Shown here piece by piece: positions 35,231 through 45,392 of a stretch of DNA of 64,000 nucleotides; positions within the stretch are counted from its first letter, which is position 1, and every line of letters starts with the position of its first letter. The stretch is from Rhodocytophaga rosea (lineage in GTDB: Bacteria > Bacteroidota > Bacteroidia > Cytophagales > 172606-1): contig NZ_CP048222.1 in the NCBI RefSeq assembly GCF_010119975.1, positions 1,695,501 to 1,759,500 of the forward strand, read 5' to 3'. Below the pieces are notes generated by a model. That model was not told the origin of the DNA. It made no database searches and saw nothing but the letters and a program-made list of their open reading frames with translations. The position numbers and the translations under genes were made by a program.

Positions 35231-37560
35231 CAGACTTTGGTTTTGTAGTAAATTTCTTTTATCGTATTGAACAGACACCTGGCTACCCTGGTTTGTCCCT
35301 GTGTACTGAGCAAAAACTGGGCATCCTGTTTATTATCGTAAAACAGGTTTTCGACCAGGAAAGCCGGACAATGGGTATTTTTCAATACATAGTAATTCTT
35401 CTCCTTGTCATCGTCGCCATCGGTCATATCCTGCCGGAATTTGAAACCCGGAAAATCATGCTTGTACCATTTGGCAGCCATACTGGCCAGTTCATCACTT
35501 TTGGTCTGGCCTACGCTGGTCCATACTTCAAAACCGGTAGCCGTGCCTCCATCGCCGGTAAGTGCTGTTGAACTACAATTACTGTGAATGGAAAGCAGGT
35601 AACTATTTTTATTAGCTGCATAGATTTGGTTGGCTTTGGTCACCCTGTCTTTTAGAGGCGTATCTTCCAGGGTGCTTACCGTTAAATTGTGATAGGGAAT
35701 GCCAGCTTCCTGCAACAGGTCAATGAGAATCTGGCCGATTTTGCGGTTAATGTCGCCCTCAAAAATTTCAACCCCATCTGCAAACTTGTACTTTTTCCCG
35801 GTTTTTGGGTCTGTAGTATACCGCCCGTCTTTCATGCCGCCATGACCGGCATCAATAATAGGAATAAAACCGGTTGGGCTTATTTTATCCGTTTCAACAG
35901 TAATCGAAGTAATGCGGTGTTTCTGGTAAGCGGCCTTCAGTTTTACATCATACTTATTTTCCTTATAGCCGCTGCCATTATAACCATAGGCAAATGTTGC
36001 CCAGTCATAATTGGAATCATTTTGTCCCTGGATATATTCGATGAGCCGCTTGCCCTTTGCAGTCTTTACTTTAATAAACTCCAGAAAATCCAGAAAGTGG
36101 TAGTATTCGGATAAGCCCTGCTTTTCTTCAAAATCCTTATAATCTTTATAGAAATAGGTATTACCTGCTGCTACCTTGCTTTCATTAAGTCTAGATTTCA
36201 GGTTGTGTTCCAGGTTTTCGCCCAGCATCTGAAATAGCCCCCAGGAAGTAGCATAAATAGCCGCTTTTTCATCAATCTGACGGGCAGCTTCGAGGCGTTT
36301 GTATTCGTTGATTCCGCCCAGGTAATACTTGGAAGTCCAGGTTTTATAAATGATGTTGGGATGTTCTTCCTGCAGTGCCTGCGGATCTTTACCCTGTTTT
36401 TCCAGCCAGTACCAGAATTTATGTCCTTCAAACAAAATCTTGGGCTTGCCGTCGGGCAGGTGACCACGGCCGGAAGATTCTACTTCAATAATGGCCTTTA
36501 CCACCGGATAGGTCAATTCAATTAGTTCCTCTTCCCGCAGCTTTGCCAGGGCTTCTTCGATTTTTTCATCGCTTAGTACTTTACTGTAGATATTATCTTT
36601 AATTTGCACAAAACTGCCAACTACTTCAGTTTCCTGTGGTTTTAGAGCGGCTGTAGAGAGCGATTTGCGCAGCTTGGTAAGCGGAGGTGGGCTTTTTTCA
36701 TCTTCCATCTGGGCAAATTCCCTTTCATCTTCTACAAATTCCAGGTCATCTTCTTCCAGGTCATTGGTAACTTCCCTGCCAGGCGTTGCTCCCGGAGCCG
36801 CTTCTGCAGTACCTGGACGGGTCCACCGTTTCTGGAGATATTTGAGGGATTTATCACCAAAATAGAAAGCGATCATCATTAGAAAAGCCGTTTCAAAAAA
36901 CTCAAATTGCTGCCGGATGACGGCAAGTTGATTGCTGGTAGAATACTCCGTTCCGAAACTGACAATCAGCAGGGAGAGCCCGCCAAAAAGTACTGTAAAG
37001 GCGATCATTCCCCGTACGGTGCCTGGTGGCAGGCCAAAGGTCTGGCTGCGGTAGGGATTTACTTCCGGTGCTTCCAGGTCTTTTTCGTTTACCGGAAAAC
37101 CCATTTTTTCTTTTTCCCTGGCTTCAAAAATCTTTTCCCAGTCTTTATCCGTGAGTCCGTAGTTAATATTATAATGGTATACCGACCACATAAAATACCG
37201 CAGAAAAACAGCCACCCAGATCACCGAAACCACCAGCCCCAGGGCCTGAAAAAGATTACCATGTTCTAAGTACACAAACAAGGCACTAAGCAAACCAAGT
37301 ACCGTGAGAACGGTTGTTAGCAATCCGGTACCGCCAAAGAAAAACCGGTGATAGGGATTTGCTCCCTGGGTTTTGCCAGCTATTTCAGCATTAATGTATT
37401 TGGTGATTACCCCGTATATCATTCCCAATGCGCCCACAATAACAAATCCGATAGAAAAACGAGGAAATAAATCACTTACCGAGATCAGGATGAGTAAAGC
37501 CACGGTAATAACGAGGATGGAAATGATATGTACCCAGAGGATTTTGGTGGAAGTTTTCAT
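35230..37560 (-). CDS. Membrane-anchored bifunctional peptidoglycan hydrolase: muramidase plus amidase
   Basis: The 776-residue protein has about six membrane helices in its first 245 residues. An Asp/Glu-rich linker (about 250-300) follows, then an N-acetylmuramidase-like (DUF3380) domain near residues 350-530. That domain contains VKAIIEVESSGRG with the likely catalytic Glu, KILFEGHKFW, and ATSWGLFQMLG. The C-terminal Amidase_3 domain (about 565-770) has zinc ligands in IDAGHGG and LLSIHSN and a catalytic Glu in FLVENLFYDN. Both enzyme types cut peptidoglycan: one cleaves the glycan, the other the stem peptide. Phage endolysins use such domains, but fusion to a large membrane anchor is unusual. 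It overlaps the genes on both sides. Confidence 0.85.
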   Translation of the reverse strand: MKTSTKILWVHIISILVITVALLILISVSDLFPRFSIGFVIVGALGMIYGVITKYINAEIAGKTQGANPYHRFFFGGTGLLTTVLTVLGLLSALFVYLEHGNLFQALGLVVSVIWVAVFLRYFMWSVYHYNINYGLTDKDWEKIFEAREKEKMGFPVNEKDLEAPEVNPYRSQTFGLPPGTVRGMIAFTVLFGGLSLLIVSFGTEYSTSNQLAVIRQQFEFFETAFLMMIAFYFGDKSLKYLQKRWTRPGTAEAAPGATPGREVTNDLEEDDLEFVEDEREFAQMEDEKSPPPLTKLRKSLSTAALKPQETEVVGSFVQIKDNIYSKVLSDEKIEEALAKLREEELIELTYPVVKAIIEVESSGRGHLPDGKPKILFEGHKFWYWLEKQGKDPQALQEEHPNIIYKTWTSKYYLGGINEYKRLEAARQIDEKAAIYATSWGLFQMLGENLEHNLKSRLNESKVAAGNTYFYKDYKDFEEKQGLSEYYHFLDFLEFIKVKTAKGKRLIEYIQGQNDSNYDWATFAYGYNGSGYKENKYDVKLKAAYQKHRITSITVETDKISPTGFIPIIDAGHGGMKDGRYTTDPKTGKKYKFADGVEIFEGDINRKIGQILIDLLQEAGIPYHNLTVSTLEDTPLKDRVTKANQIYAANKNSYLLSIHSNCSSTALTGDGGTATGFEVWTSVGQTKSDELASMAAKWYKHDFPGFKFRQDMTDGDDDKEKNYYVLKNTHCPAFLVENLFYDNKQDAQFLLSTQGQTRVARCLFNTIKEIYYKTKV

Positions 37561-38372
37561 GAGGTGCTTAGTTTGCTGCGCTCAAACCAGTCTTCGTCCA
37601 TAATACGGATGTGTACTTCTTCGCCGGATAAGAGGAGTGCATGAATGGTTTTATACAATCGTTCAAAGGCAATGCGGGAATGGGAAATCATTTTTGTGGT
37701 ACTGGCTGCATTTACGCCATCTGCAATCAACAGGCAACCTTTGGTATCTTCATGGGTATTGCCCACATGCAGGTATACATGGGCAAATCCCGGAATATTC
37801 TGAATTTCCAGGTGATATTCAAACCAGGGCCATAGCTGTCGGTATTTTGTAGTCAAGGCTGTTAGCGATTGATTCAAAACAAGCGGATATATACCTGCCG
37901 GAATCCTGGTTTCTCCGGCTACTTTGTCTTTCCGCCTGGTATCTTCCAGGGTATAGGCAAAAAATTTCTTCCGCACGAAAAGCAAACCCAGTGTCGTTTG
38001 TCCGTCGTCCAGGTAGCGGAGTACCGTTAATGTGCTGTCTGACAAATAGTGACCTTGTGTATGTTCTGCCTTCAACTGATTTTCTACCTCAACAATCCGC
38101 TGTTGCAATTGAGCTGTTTTGATGGCTTCCTCAGAGGACACTACAACTGGTACTGCATCTGCTAAGACAATCTTCCCTGTATCTGTACTTTCTGTTGCCC
38201 GGCGAAACCGATCAGTAACTGCCCGAAAGCCTTTTTCAAAGAGTAATATTATGTAGCCAATAAAACCAATAATCCAGAGCCATACTTTTTCGAGCCACTC
38301 AGGATTTGTGAAGAAAAGGAGTATGGTGATGGCTAAAACCGCAATAAAAAATAAAGCGGCGGCATGCTTCAT
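37557..38372 (-). CDS. DUF5675 family membrane protein
   Basis: The 271-residue protein has two N-terminal membrane helices (about 5-22 and 29-47), a coiled-coil-like stretch (about 75-100) and a DUF5675 domain (about 110-250) with GLLFVRKKFFAYTLEDTRR, IPAGIYPLVL and HVYLHVGNTHEDTKGCLLI. DUF5675 occurs in phage and chromosomal lysis-type clusters, and its fold is thought to be related to L,D-transpeptidase-like proteins, but no activity is established. It is the first gene of the four-gene operon and overlaps the muramidase/amidase start by four bases, so its promoter lies in the 290 bp upstream. Confidence 0.8.
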   Translation of the reverse strand: MKHAAALFFIAVLAITILLFFTNPEWLEKVWLWIIGFIGYIILLFEKGFRAVTDRFRRATESTDTGKIVLADAVPVVVSSEEAIKTAQLQQRIVEVENQLKAEHTQGHYLSDSTLTVLRYLDDGQTTLGLLFVRKKFFAYTLEDTRRKDKVAGETRIPAGIYPLVLNQSLTALTTKYRQLWPWFEYHLEIQNIPGFAHVYLHVGNTHEDTKGCLLIADGVNAASTTKMISHSRIAFERLYKTIHALLLSGEEVHIRIMDEDWFERSKLSTS

Positions 38373-38662
38373 TGCACAGGCTATAATTCAGGCAAAAGAT
38401 ATAAATAATTAGTAAAGATGCAAGTAAAGCTTTGATAATGAATAACAAAGTCAAGTACAGCAGCTTTAACTTTAGTACTATAAATCTAATTTAGTTAACA
38501 CGTATACCTGTTTTTATTTTAATGCAATTTATGTAGGTTGAATATGCTCATTGGGATGGTTTCGGAAGGAATGAATTCTGCTTTTTTCCATAACATCCGC
38601 CAACATTCAACTCAACTCATTATTACTTACACATAACTCATCTATTAGAAGTATATCAATTT

Positions 38663-39400
38663 ATGAATGTACATGTGCTTGAACTGAAATTTAACTTTAC
38701 CGGAAAAGAAGAAACCTTGTGTCCGGTTTTAATGGAACAGGGCGACGAACTTATATTAGTAGACTGTGGCTACGAAGGATTTATGCCACTTATTGAAGCC
38801 GCAGTTCACCAACATGGCTTTTCCCTGGAAAAACTAACCGGCCTTATTATTACGCACCATGATATGGACCACATGGGGGCAGCCTTTGAACTTAAAACCA
38901 AGTATCCTTCTGTTACAATATATTCTTCTGCGATAGAAGCGCCTTACATCAGCGGAAAACTAAAATCTGAACGGCTCCGGCAGGCAGAAAACCTGTATGA
39001 CTCGCTTCCGGAAGACCAAAAACCAGGTGCACGCTATTTTCAGCAAATGCTCCAACAAATAAAGCCGGTTGAGGTAGACTATACGTTGACACCCATAGAA
39101 AATCCATCTTTTTTGAAGAGCGCACAGATTATTTTTACCCCAGGACATATGCCCGGACATATTTCTATTTATATCAAGGAATCGAAAATTCTGATTGCAG
39201 CTGATGCTCTGGTATATGAAAACGGAGAATTTGAAATTGCGAACCCACACTTTACGCTCGATTTAGCGGAGGCAGTCGCTTCCATCAAAAAATTGCAGGC
39301 ATTGGATATTGATACCATTATCTGTTATCATGGAGGTACCGTTGAAAAAGACATCCAGGCTAAATTGAGCAGATTAATTTCAACATATGCACAGTATTAA
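38663..39400 (+). CDS. MBL-fold metallo-hydrolase
   Basis: The 245-residue protein has the metallo-beta-lactamase metal motif THHDMDHMG (HxHxDH type, here H-H-D-M-D-H) near residues 63-71. A later histidine PGHMPGHI and a distal ICYHGG supply further ligands. The N-terminus VLELKFNFTGKEETLCPVLM has no signal peptide, so it is cytosolic. Members include glyoxalase II-like, quorum-quenching lactonase and RNase-like enzymes; the substrate cannot be told apart here. The gene is alone in its direction between the DUF5675 operon and a convergent cupin gene. Confidence 0.88.
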   Translation: MNVHVLELKFNFTGKEETLCPVLMEQGDELILVDCGYEGFMPLIEAAVHQHGFSLEKLTGLIITHHDMDHMGAAFELKTKYPSVTIYSSAIEAPYISGKLKSERLRQAENLYDSLPEDQKPGARYFQQMLQQIKPVEVDYTLTPIENPSFLKSAQIIFTPGHMPGHISIYIKESKILIAADALVYENGEFEIANPHFTLDLAEAVASIKKLQALDIDTIICYHGGTVEKDIQAKLSRLISTYAQY

Positions 39401-39462
39401 CTTTCTATTTTTTACTATAAGGATAAAGGCAGCAATCTTAAAAAATCACTTCAAGGCTGATC

Positions 39463-39987
39463 TCATTTCTGCTTATACAAGATACCAATAACCCCAAAAA
39501 TAATCTTTTGTAAAAACAGGGGAATGGCCGTAAGCCTGAACTCCCGCTGAAAATCCGACAGAATAGACAGAGTTACTTTTAAACTGGGGCGGCCTTTTTT
39601 GTCTAATTTATTAGTATGTAAAGATTCATATAGGCGTGTAAACATAGCTTCTGAGCGCAAAGCCGGTCTGATCTCCCAGGAAAAATGTACTGGTTCTTCA
39701 TGCGCATTATGCATTCCATGAGGTGTGCCGACCGGAATTACAAACACCTCTCCTGCCTGAAAATCCCTGACTTTCCCGTTAATCTTTGTCCGTAAAGTGC
39801 CTGACAGTACTTCAAAACGCTCTTCCTGAAAAGGATGATAGTGCTCGGGGGCAAATTCTTTGGTTTGTTTGTAAATCGCTTCCATTCCCAGTAAACTTCC
39901 CTTGGTTGATAAGGTATCTTTTACAATAATCAGCCTGTCTCCAGTGTGAGGGTTAATAAATGTTTTTTGTTGTTCGGCGGCTTGCAT
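39463..39987 (-). CDS. Cupin domain protein
   Basis: The 174-residue protein holds one cupin barrel (about 35-110): EHYHPFQEERFEVLSGTLR with the first-motif His and Glu residues, then GEVFVIPVGTPHGMHNAHEE with a second His. The C-terminus ends in a hydrophobic helix (FLQKIIFGVIGILY), suggesting membrane association. Cupins of this sort bind a metal and may be oxygenases, isomerases or binding proteins; nothing here decides. It converges on the MBL gene and its promoter faces away from the SusC promoter. Confidence 0.85.
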   Translation of the reverse strand: MQAAEQQKTFINPHTGDRLIIVKDTLSTKGSLLGMEAIYKQTKEFAPEHYHPFQEERFEVLSGTLRTKINGKVRDFQAGEVFVIPVGTPHGMHNAHEEPVHFSWEIRPALRSEAMFTRLYESLHTNKLDKKGRPSLKVTLSILSDFQREFRLTAIPLFLQKIIFGVIGILYKQK

Positions 39988-40419
39988 ATTCTTTTTTCAT
40001 ACAAAGGAATTATAAAGCTACAGGTAAAACCTTGATTTCAATCAAGAAAATATCCATCAGCTTTTATATTCTTAGTTTGCTTTCATGTTCCCAGAATAGG
40101 ATTCTGTATTACCTATGAAATATATAACTATTTCAAAATCAGCCTAACAGAATGAATTTAATCAAAAATAAACCTAAACAATATTTTCATGTAATTAATA
40201 AAATTATTACAAAATATTCTATCGAGATAAGTAAATAAGTTAAAATATGTTATATAATATACAAATAGAATAATATTTCGAAATAATCGAAATATTTAAA
40301 TTAAAAATTCGCATAATATAATATATAAAAATTTTATATGGCATATATTGCCTTTTGCATAATTATATTTTAGTTTTAGCAATCTGCACAAGTTATTATT
40401 TATTCCAAATCCCTAAACC
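39988..40419. other. Divergent intergenic region between the cupin and SusC genes
   Basis: About 432 bp that are very AT-rich from about 40120 on, with long A/T runs and many ATATA steps. It should contain the promoters of both flanking genes. I see no clear operator, hairpin terminator or gene. Confidence 0.6.
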
Positions 40420-43400
40420 ATGAAGAATACTTTACATTTATTCCTTGCGGCAATTTTACTGGTTTGTGCAACAAGCCGGTTACGAGCCCAGGAAAAATCA
40501 ATTTCAGGAACAGTTACTTCTGTTGAAGACGGTTCGCCTTTGCCTGGCGTGAATGTACTCCTAAAAGGGACAACCAATGGTACTACTACTGATATTGATG
40601 GAAAATATACGATCAATGCAGTTGGAGAAGGAACACTTGTATTTTCGTATATCGGGTTTACCACACAGGAAATACCGGTAAGTAACCGTAGCACTATTGA
40701 TGTAAAACTGGCCGGTGACGATATCCAACTCACCGAAGTTGTAGTAACTGCCGCTGGTATTGAAAGAGACAAAAAAGCGCTGGGGTATTCAGTATCAACC
40801 CTGGATGCGAATAAAATTGCCCAGAAATCCGAACCTGATCCTATTCGCGCCCTTACCGGTAAGGTAGCGGGAGTAAATATTCAGGGTTCCGGGGGCGCTG
40901 CCGGGGGCGCTACAAATATTAATATCCGGGGAAATTCTTCGCTGGGAAACAACAACCAGCCCTTATTTGTAGTAGATGGCGTTCCCTTCGATAACTCCAG
41001 TTTCGGAAGTACAGATGGCACAGTAGGGGGTGCTGCCGTTACTAACCGGGCTTTTGATATTGATCCTAATAATATTTTGAGCATGAACGTACTGAAGGGC
41101 GCTGCTGCTGCCGCGCTTTACGGTTCAAGGGCTGCCAATGGTGCCATTATTATTATAACTAAATCAGGCCGCAAGAAAAGCCGCAAAGGACTGGAAATCA
41201 CCTATAACACGGCTTATTCTACTGAATCTGTTTCCGGCTTACCCGACTACCAGACAAAATATGGACAGGGTACTAATTTCGATTACCGGGGTGGTGTATT
41301 TGGTTCCTGGGGGCAACCGTACTCCAATGTACCCAACAGCCTGATTCCTACCAGGGAAACCGTTCCACATCCTCTGGCAGTAACCCGCTATCCTTCCAGC
41401 ATATTTCCCCAGTATTACCAGGAGGATGGCATAACCCCGATACAAGTGCCGTACCGCTCCTATTCCGAAACCAATGCCAAAGACTTTTTCCGCAGAGGCA
41501 GTGTATACGAAAATGCCATTTCTATTTCTACCGGCAATGAGAAAGCCAGTTTTACAGGCGGCCTTTCCAGAACCAGCAACCAGGGGGTAGTACCTGAGAA
41601 TGAAATTGTCCGGACAGCCATTAACATTGGAGGAAATGCCCAGCTGGACAATAAATTTTATGTTGGCGGTTCGCTCAATTATGTAAACACTGCGCAAACT
41701 TCCCCCCAGCTTTCAACGGCCAGCTCTTCCGGCGGGGCTGTGGTAAACTCAATTATGGATATTCTGATGTTTGTGCCTACCAGCTATGATTTAAGCAGCT
41801 ATCCCTACACCAATCCATTAAATGGCAATAATATTTACGACCGCGTAGGTACCGATAATCCCTACTGGTCTGTATACAATAGCCCTACTACCAGCAAGGT
41901 AGACCGTTATTACGGAAATCTGGTACTTGGTTTAGATCTGCTTCCCTGGCTGAATATCCAGAATACAATCGGGTTTAATGCCTATACCGACCGGAGAATG
42001 GTTATAAATGGAAAAGGCGGAGATTATTTTCCCAATGGGAACATTACCACAGATAATATTTACAGGCAGGAACTGGATAATACGTTATTACTAACAGCTA
42101 CTAAATCGCTCACCGATAATATAGGTTTAAAAGTAATTCTGGGCAGTAACGTAAACCAGCGTATCACTGAGCGGCAGGTAACCTTCGGAGACGGCATCAT
42201 TTTCAGAGGCATCAATTCCCTGAATAATACCAGTATTACCATTCCAAGGGTATTGCCTAACAACCGGAATAATTTTAAGCAGCGTTATTATGCTTTCTTT
42301 ACCGACATTTCCCTGGATTATAAAAACTATGCTTTCTTAAATCTGGTCGCCCGGAATGACGTCTCTTCCACCTTGCCGGCTAACAACAGAAGTTATTTAT
42401 ATGGGGGCGTAAATGCCTCGCTTATATTTACGGAAGCTTTCGATCTTCCTAAAAATATACTTTCTTTTGGAAAAGTAAGAGCCGGATATACCAGGGTAGG
42501 TAACGAAGCCACTCCTTATCAGACCCAAACCGTGTATACAGCCAATCCAGTACTGGGAGCAGGTTCTTCCGGAACAGGCACTATTTCGTCTCCATTTATC
42601 GGGCAAAGCACCCTTACCCAGGCAGATCTGCTGGCAAATGCGAATTTAAAGCCTGAATTTATTACAGAACTTGAAGTAGGTGCTGAATTACAGTTTTTTC
42701 AGAACCGCCTTGGCCTGGATATAACGTATTACAATAAGATCAGTACCTCACAAATTTTCACCGTGAATGCAGTTCCTTCTTCGGGTTTCTCACAGAAAGT
42801 AATTAACCTGGGTAAATCTTCGAACGAAGGCATAGAAATCGGTTTCAATGCAACTCCCATAAAAACCAGCAATGGCTTTACCTGGGATATTTCTTCCGCT
42901 TTCACCCTCAACCGCAATATTGTAAGAGACATTGGTTCCTTAACAGAATTGCCTTATGGTGGCTTTTCTGACTTAGGAAGTGTACATATTGCTGGCAGAC
43001 CTTATGGGCAAATCCGGGGGTCTACCTATGCCAAAGACGAGGAAGGCAATGTACTGGTGAATCCCAATACCGGTAAACCTATTTTGAGTGGCAGAATTGA
43101 AGCCATTGGCAATCCAAACCCTGATTTTATTCTGGGCATCACCAATACTTTCCGGTTTAAAAACTTTACCTTAAGTGCCTTATTCGACTGGAAAGAAGGC
43201 GGAGATATGTATTCCTTTACTGCCTATGAACTGCTGAGCCGGGGTGTCACCAGAGATACCGAAGAGAGAGAACAAATATTAGTGGGAAAAGGTGTACTGG
43301 GCGATGTAAATACCCTGCAACCCCTTCTGGATGGTGATGGAAATAAAATCCCCAACAACATTGGAATTGCTGTAGCCGACTATTATTTCACTGGTGGCTT

Positions 43401-43692
43401 TGGGCCAGGTGGCGCTGATGAAGTAAATATACTGGATGCTACCGTTTTTCGCCTCCGGGAAGTTTCTCTGGGATATGAGATACCTGAAGGAGTTTTAAAG
43501 AAAACGCCGTTTGGAAGCGCTTCTGTTTCAGTGAGTGGCCGTAACCTGTGGTACTTTGCTCCCAACTTTCCCAAGTATTTAAACTTTGACCCGGAAACAA
43601 GTTCATTAGGTTCAGGCAACTCGCAAGGCTTCGATTTTATCAACATCCCAACCACCCGCAGGTTTGGCGTAAACCTCAGGGTAAGTTTCTAA
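40420..43692 (+). CDS. SusC/RagA-family TonB-linked outer-membrane transporter
   Basis: The 1090-residue protein has a signal peptide (about 1-24, ending RAQ), a carboxypeptidase-regulatory-like domain (about 27-105, SISGTVTSVEDGSPLPGVNV), a TonB-dependent plug (about 120-235, with LFVVDGVPFDN) and a long beta-barrel to the terminal Phe (RVSF). SusC-type barrels import oligosaccharides or peptides with energy from TonB. With the SusD gene directly behind, this is a nutrient-uptake pair. No glycoside hydrolase or peptidase gene adjoins it, so the substrate is unknown. Confidence 0.96.
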   Translation: MKNTLHLFLAAILLVCATSRLRAQEKSISGTVTSVEDGSPLPGVNVLLKGTTNGTTTDIDGKYTINAVGEGTLVFSYIGFTTQEIPVSNRSTIDVKLAGDDIQLTEVVVTAAGIERDKKALGYSVSTLDANKIAQKSEPDPIRALTGKVAGVNIQGSGGAAGGATNINIRGNSSLGNNNQPLFVVDGVPFDNSSFGSTDGTVGGAAVTNRAFDIDPNNILSMNVLKGAAAAALYGSRAANGAIIIITKSGRKKSRKGLEITYNTAYSTESVSGLPDYQTKYGQGTNFDYRGGVFGSWGQPYSNVPNSLIPTRETVPHPLAVTRYPSSIFPQYYQEDGITPIQVPYRSYSETNAKDFFRRGSVYENAISISTGNEKASFTGGLSRTSNQGVVPENEIVRTAINIGGNAQLDNKFYVGGSLNYVNTAQTSPQLSTASSSGGAVVNSIMDILMFVPTSYDLSSYPYTNPLNGNNIYDRVGTDNPYWSVYNSPTTSKVDRYYGNLVLGLDLLPWLNIQNTIGFNAYTDRRMVINGKGGDYFPNGNITTDNIYRQELDNTLLLTATKSLTDNIGLKVILGSNVNQRITERQVTFGDGIIFRGINSLNNTSITIPRVLPNNRNNFKQRYYAFFTDISLDYKNYAFLNLVARNDVSSTLPANNRSYLYGGVNASLIFTEAFDLPKNILSFGKVRAGYTRVGNEATPYQTQTVYTANPVLGAGSSGTGTISSPFIGQSTLTQADLLANANLKPEFITELEVGAELQFFQNRLGLDITYYNKISTSQIFTVNAVPSSGFSQKVINLGKSSNEGIEIGFNATPIKTSNGFTWDISSAFTLNRNIVRDIGSLTELPYGGFSDLGSVHIAGRPYGQIRGSTYAKDEEGNVLVNPNTGKPILSGRIEAIGNPNPDFILGITNTFRFKNFTLSALFDWKEGGDMYSFTAYELLSRGVTRDTEEREQILVGKGVLGDVNTLQPLLDGDGNKIPNNIGIAVADYYFTGGFGPGGADEVNILDATVFRLREVSLGYEIPEGVLKKTPFGSASVSVSGRNLWYFAPNFPKYLNFDPETSSLGSGNSQGFDFINIPTTRRFGVNLRVSF

Positions 43693-43729
43693 ACCTTGTT
43701 TCAGTATCCATCTTTTACCGCGTTTCACC

Positions 43730-45322
43730 ATGAAATTTATATATAAACTACAAACCATTGCCCTCATCGGCTTTCTGCTCATCGTAAATGCCTGCAAAGA
43801 TTTCGTCGATATCAACGAAGATCCCAATAACCCGACAACACCAGTATTAGACCTGCTTCTGCCGGCTACCCAAGTGTCTATGGCAGGAAGTTTACGGGAT
43901 GTGAACCAAGGAACTTCTATCCTGACCCAGCATTTGTATATAGCCAATACCAGCCGTAATTTTCAGGATGGCACCACCTATCAGCAATCATGGAATGGAT
44001 TGTATACCCAGGCACTGAATGATCTGGAGATCATCATCCGGGAAGGCACTACGCAACTCCGCTGGGATTATGTGGCCATTGCCAAATTGCAGAAAGCCTA
44101 TATCTATAGCATCATGGTAGATATGTGGGGCGACATTCCTTATACCGATGCCTCTCAGGGAAATACCATTGAAAACCCTGCTTTTGAAAGCGGCGCAGAA
44201 ATCTATGATAAACTATTTGCCCTGATTGACGAAGCACTAGCAGATGCCGATAAAGGCGCTTTTGCTGTGCTTGGTGATGTCATCTACAAAGGCAGTAAAG
44301 ATAGCTGGGTCCGGATGGGAAACTCGCTGAAACTCAAATTATTTAATCAGGTCCGTTTGGCTGATCCAGGCAAAGCCAAAGCAGGCATTGATGCCCTGTT
44401 AGCAAGTGGTGCTCCATTGATCAGCACAAATGCCCAGGATTTTTCTTTCCGTTTTGGTAGTACAGAAACACCTGCCAACCGACATCCCTGGCACAGAACG
44501 GAATATCTGCCGACTAAAAATTATTACATGAGCCAGCATTTTATAGAAAGGCTGTTTAATGCCGACGACCCACGTTTGCGTTACTATTTCTACCGCCAGA
44601 CTTCCAATTATACCGTAGGTTTTACACCTACCGGCAATGGCTACTTCGGCCGCTATACAGGCGATCCTACTGCCTCTCCCAATGATAATTCAGTCAAGGC
44701 TACTGTAGGTGTATATCCGGCTGGCGGCTTATATGACAATAGCGAAATTAATAACCTTCCCAGCACATATATATTTATTCCTAAGAACGAAGGTGTAAAA
44801 AATTTCAAAATAGTAGGAAATACGGATGGTACTGGTGCCGGTGTATTTCCATTGATTACAAACGCCATGGTAAAATTTATTCTGGCCGAAGCCGCTTTAA
44901 CGTTGGGTACAGCCGGAGATGCCAAACAATTATTCCTAGACGGGATTAGAGAACAGTTAAACAGTGTAATTACAGTTTCTGCCACCTCCGGTAATTCTGC
45001 TCCTCCTATACCTGTTCCTACACTTAATGACTTTGTAACTGCCCGTGCAGCCGAGTTCGATGCAGCCACAGATCCAGCGGCTCAGTTGAATTTAGTCATG
45101 ACACAGAAATATATTGCGCTATATGGCAATGGCATGGAAGCCTATACCGATTATAGAAGAACTGGCTTACCAGTATTGCCAGCCCCTTTATCGCCTTTAA
45201 ATGCATTTCCGCTAAGGCTTGCTTATTCGGTGACAGAATTATCTACCAATACCAATGTTTCAGACAGGGCAGGTGAATTGCAAACCGCTCAGCAAACTAC
45301 ACCAGTATTCTGGGATAAGTAA
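43730..45322 (+). CDS. SusD/RagB-family outer-membrane lipoprotein
   Basis: The 530-residue protein has a lipoprotein signal peptide with the lipobox Cys at residue 22 (FLLIVNACKDF). Its helical SusD-like fold contains WNGLYTQALNDL and SYxMVDMWGDIPYTDA-type helices. SusD proteins cap the SusC barrel and bind the substrate on the cell surface. It follows SusC by 37 bp in one operon. Sequence features such as YIALYGNGMEAYTDYRRTG near the C-terminus are typical of the SusD_2 subgroup. Substrate is not readable. Confidence 0.95.
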   Translation: MKFIYKLQTIALIGFLLIVNACKDFVDINEDPNNPTTPVLDLLLPATQVSMAGSLRDVNQGTSILTQHLYIANTSRNFQDGTTYQQSWNGLYTQALNDLEIIIREGTTQLRWDYVAIAKLQKAYIYSIMVDMWGDIPYTDASQGNTIENPAFESGAEIYDKLFALIDEALADADKGAFAVLGDVIYKGSKDSWVRMGNSLKLKLFNQVRLADPGKAKAGIDALLASGAPLISTNAQDFSFRFGSTETPANRHPWHRTEYLPTKNYYMSQHFIERLFNADDPRLRYYFYRQTSNYTVGFTPTGNGYFGRYTGDPTASPNDNSVKATVGVYPAGGLYDNSEINNLPSTYIFIPKNEGVKNFKIVGNTDGTGAGVFPLITNAMVKFILAEAALTLGTAGDAKQLFLDGIREQLNSVITVSATSGNSAPPIPVPTLNDFVTARAAEFDAATDPAAQLNLVMTQKYIALYGNGMEAYTDYRRTGLPVLPAPLSPLNAFPLRLAYSVTELSTNTNVSDRAGELQTAQQTTPVFWDK

Positions 45323-45392
45323 CACTTTCTTAAACCCTGATTTAAGGCTTAAAAACTTATATAAATATTAGCTACCTAACTCATAATTAGCA

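Noticed and set aside
35230-37560. Prophage endolysin
   Set aside because: The domains match, but the large multi-helix anchor and the DUF4230 neighbours are not a phage lysis cassette, and no holin or structural genes are near.
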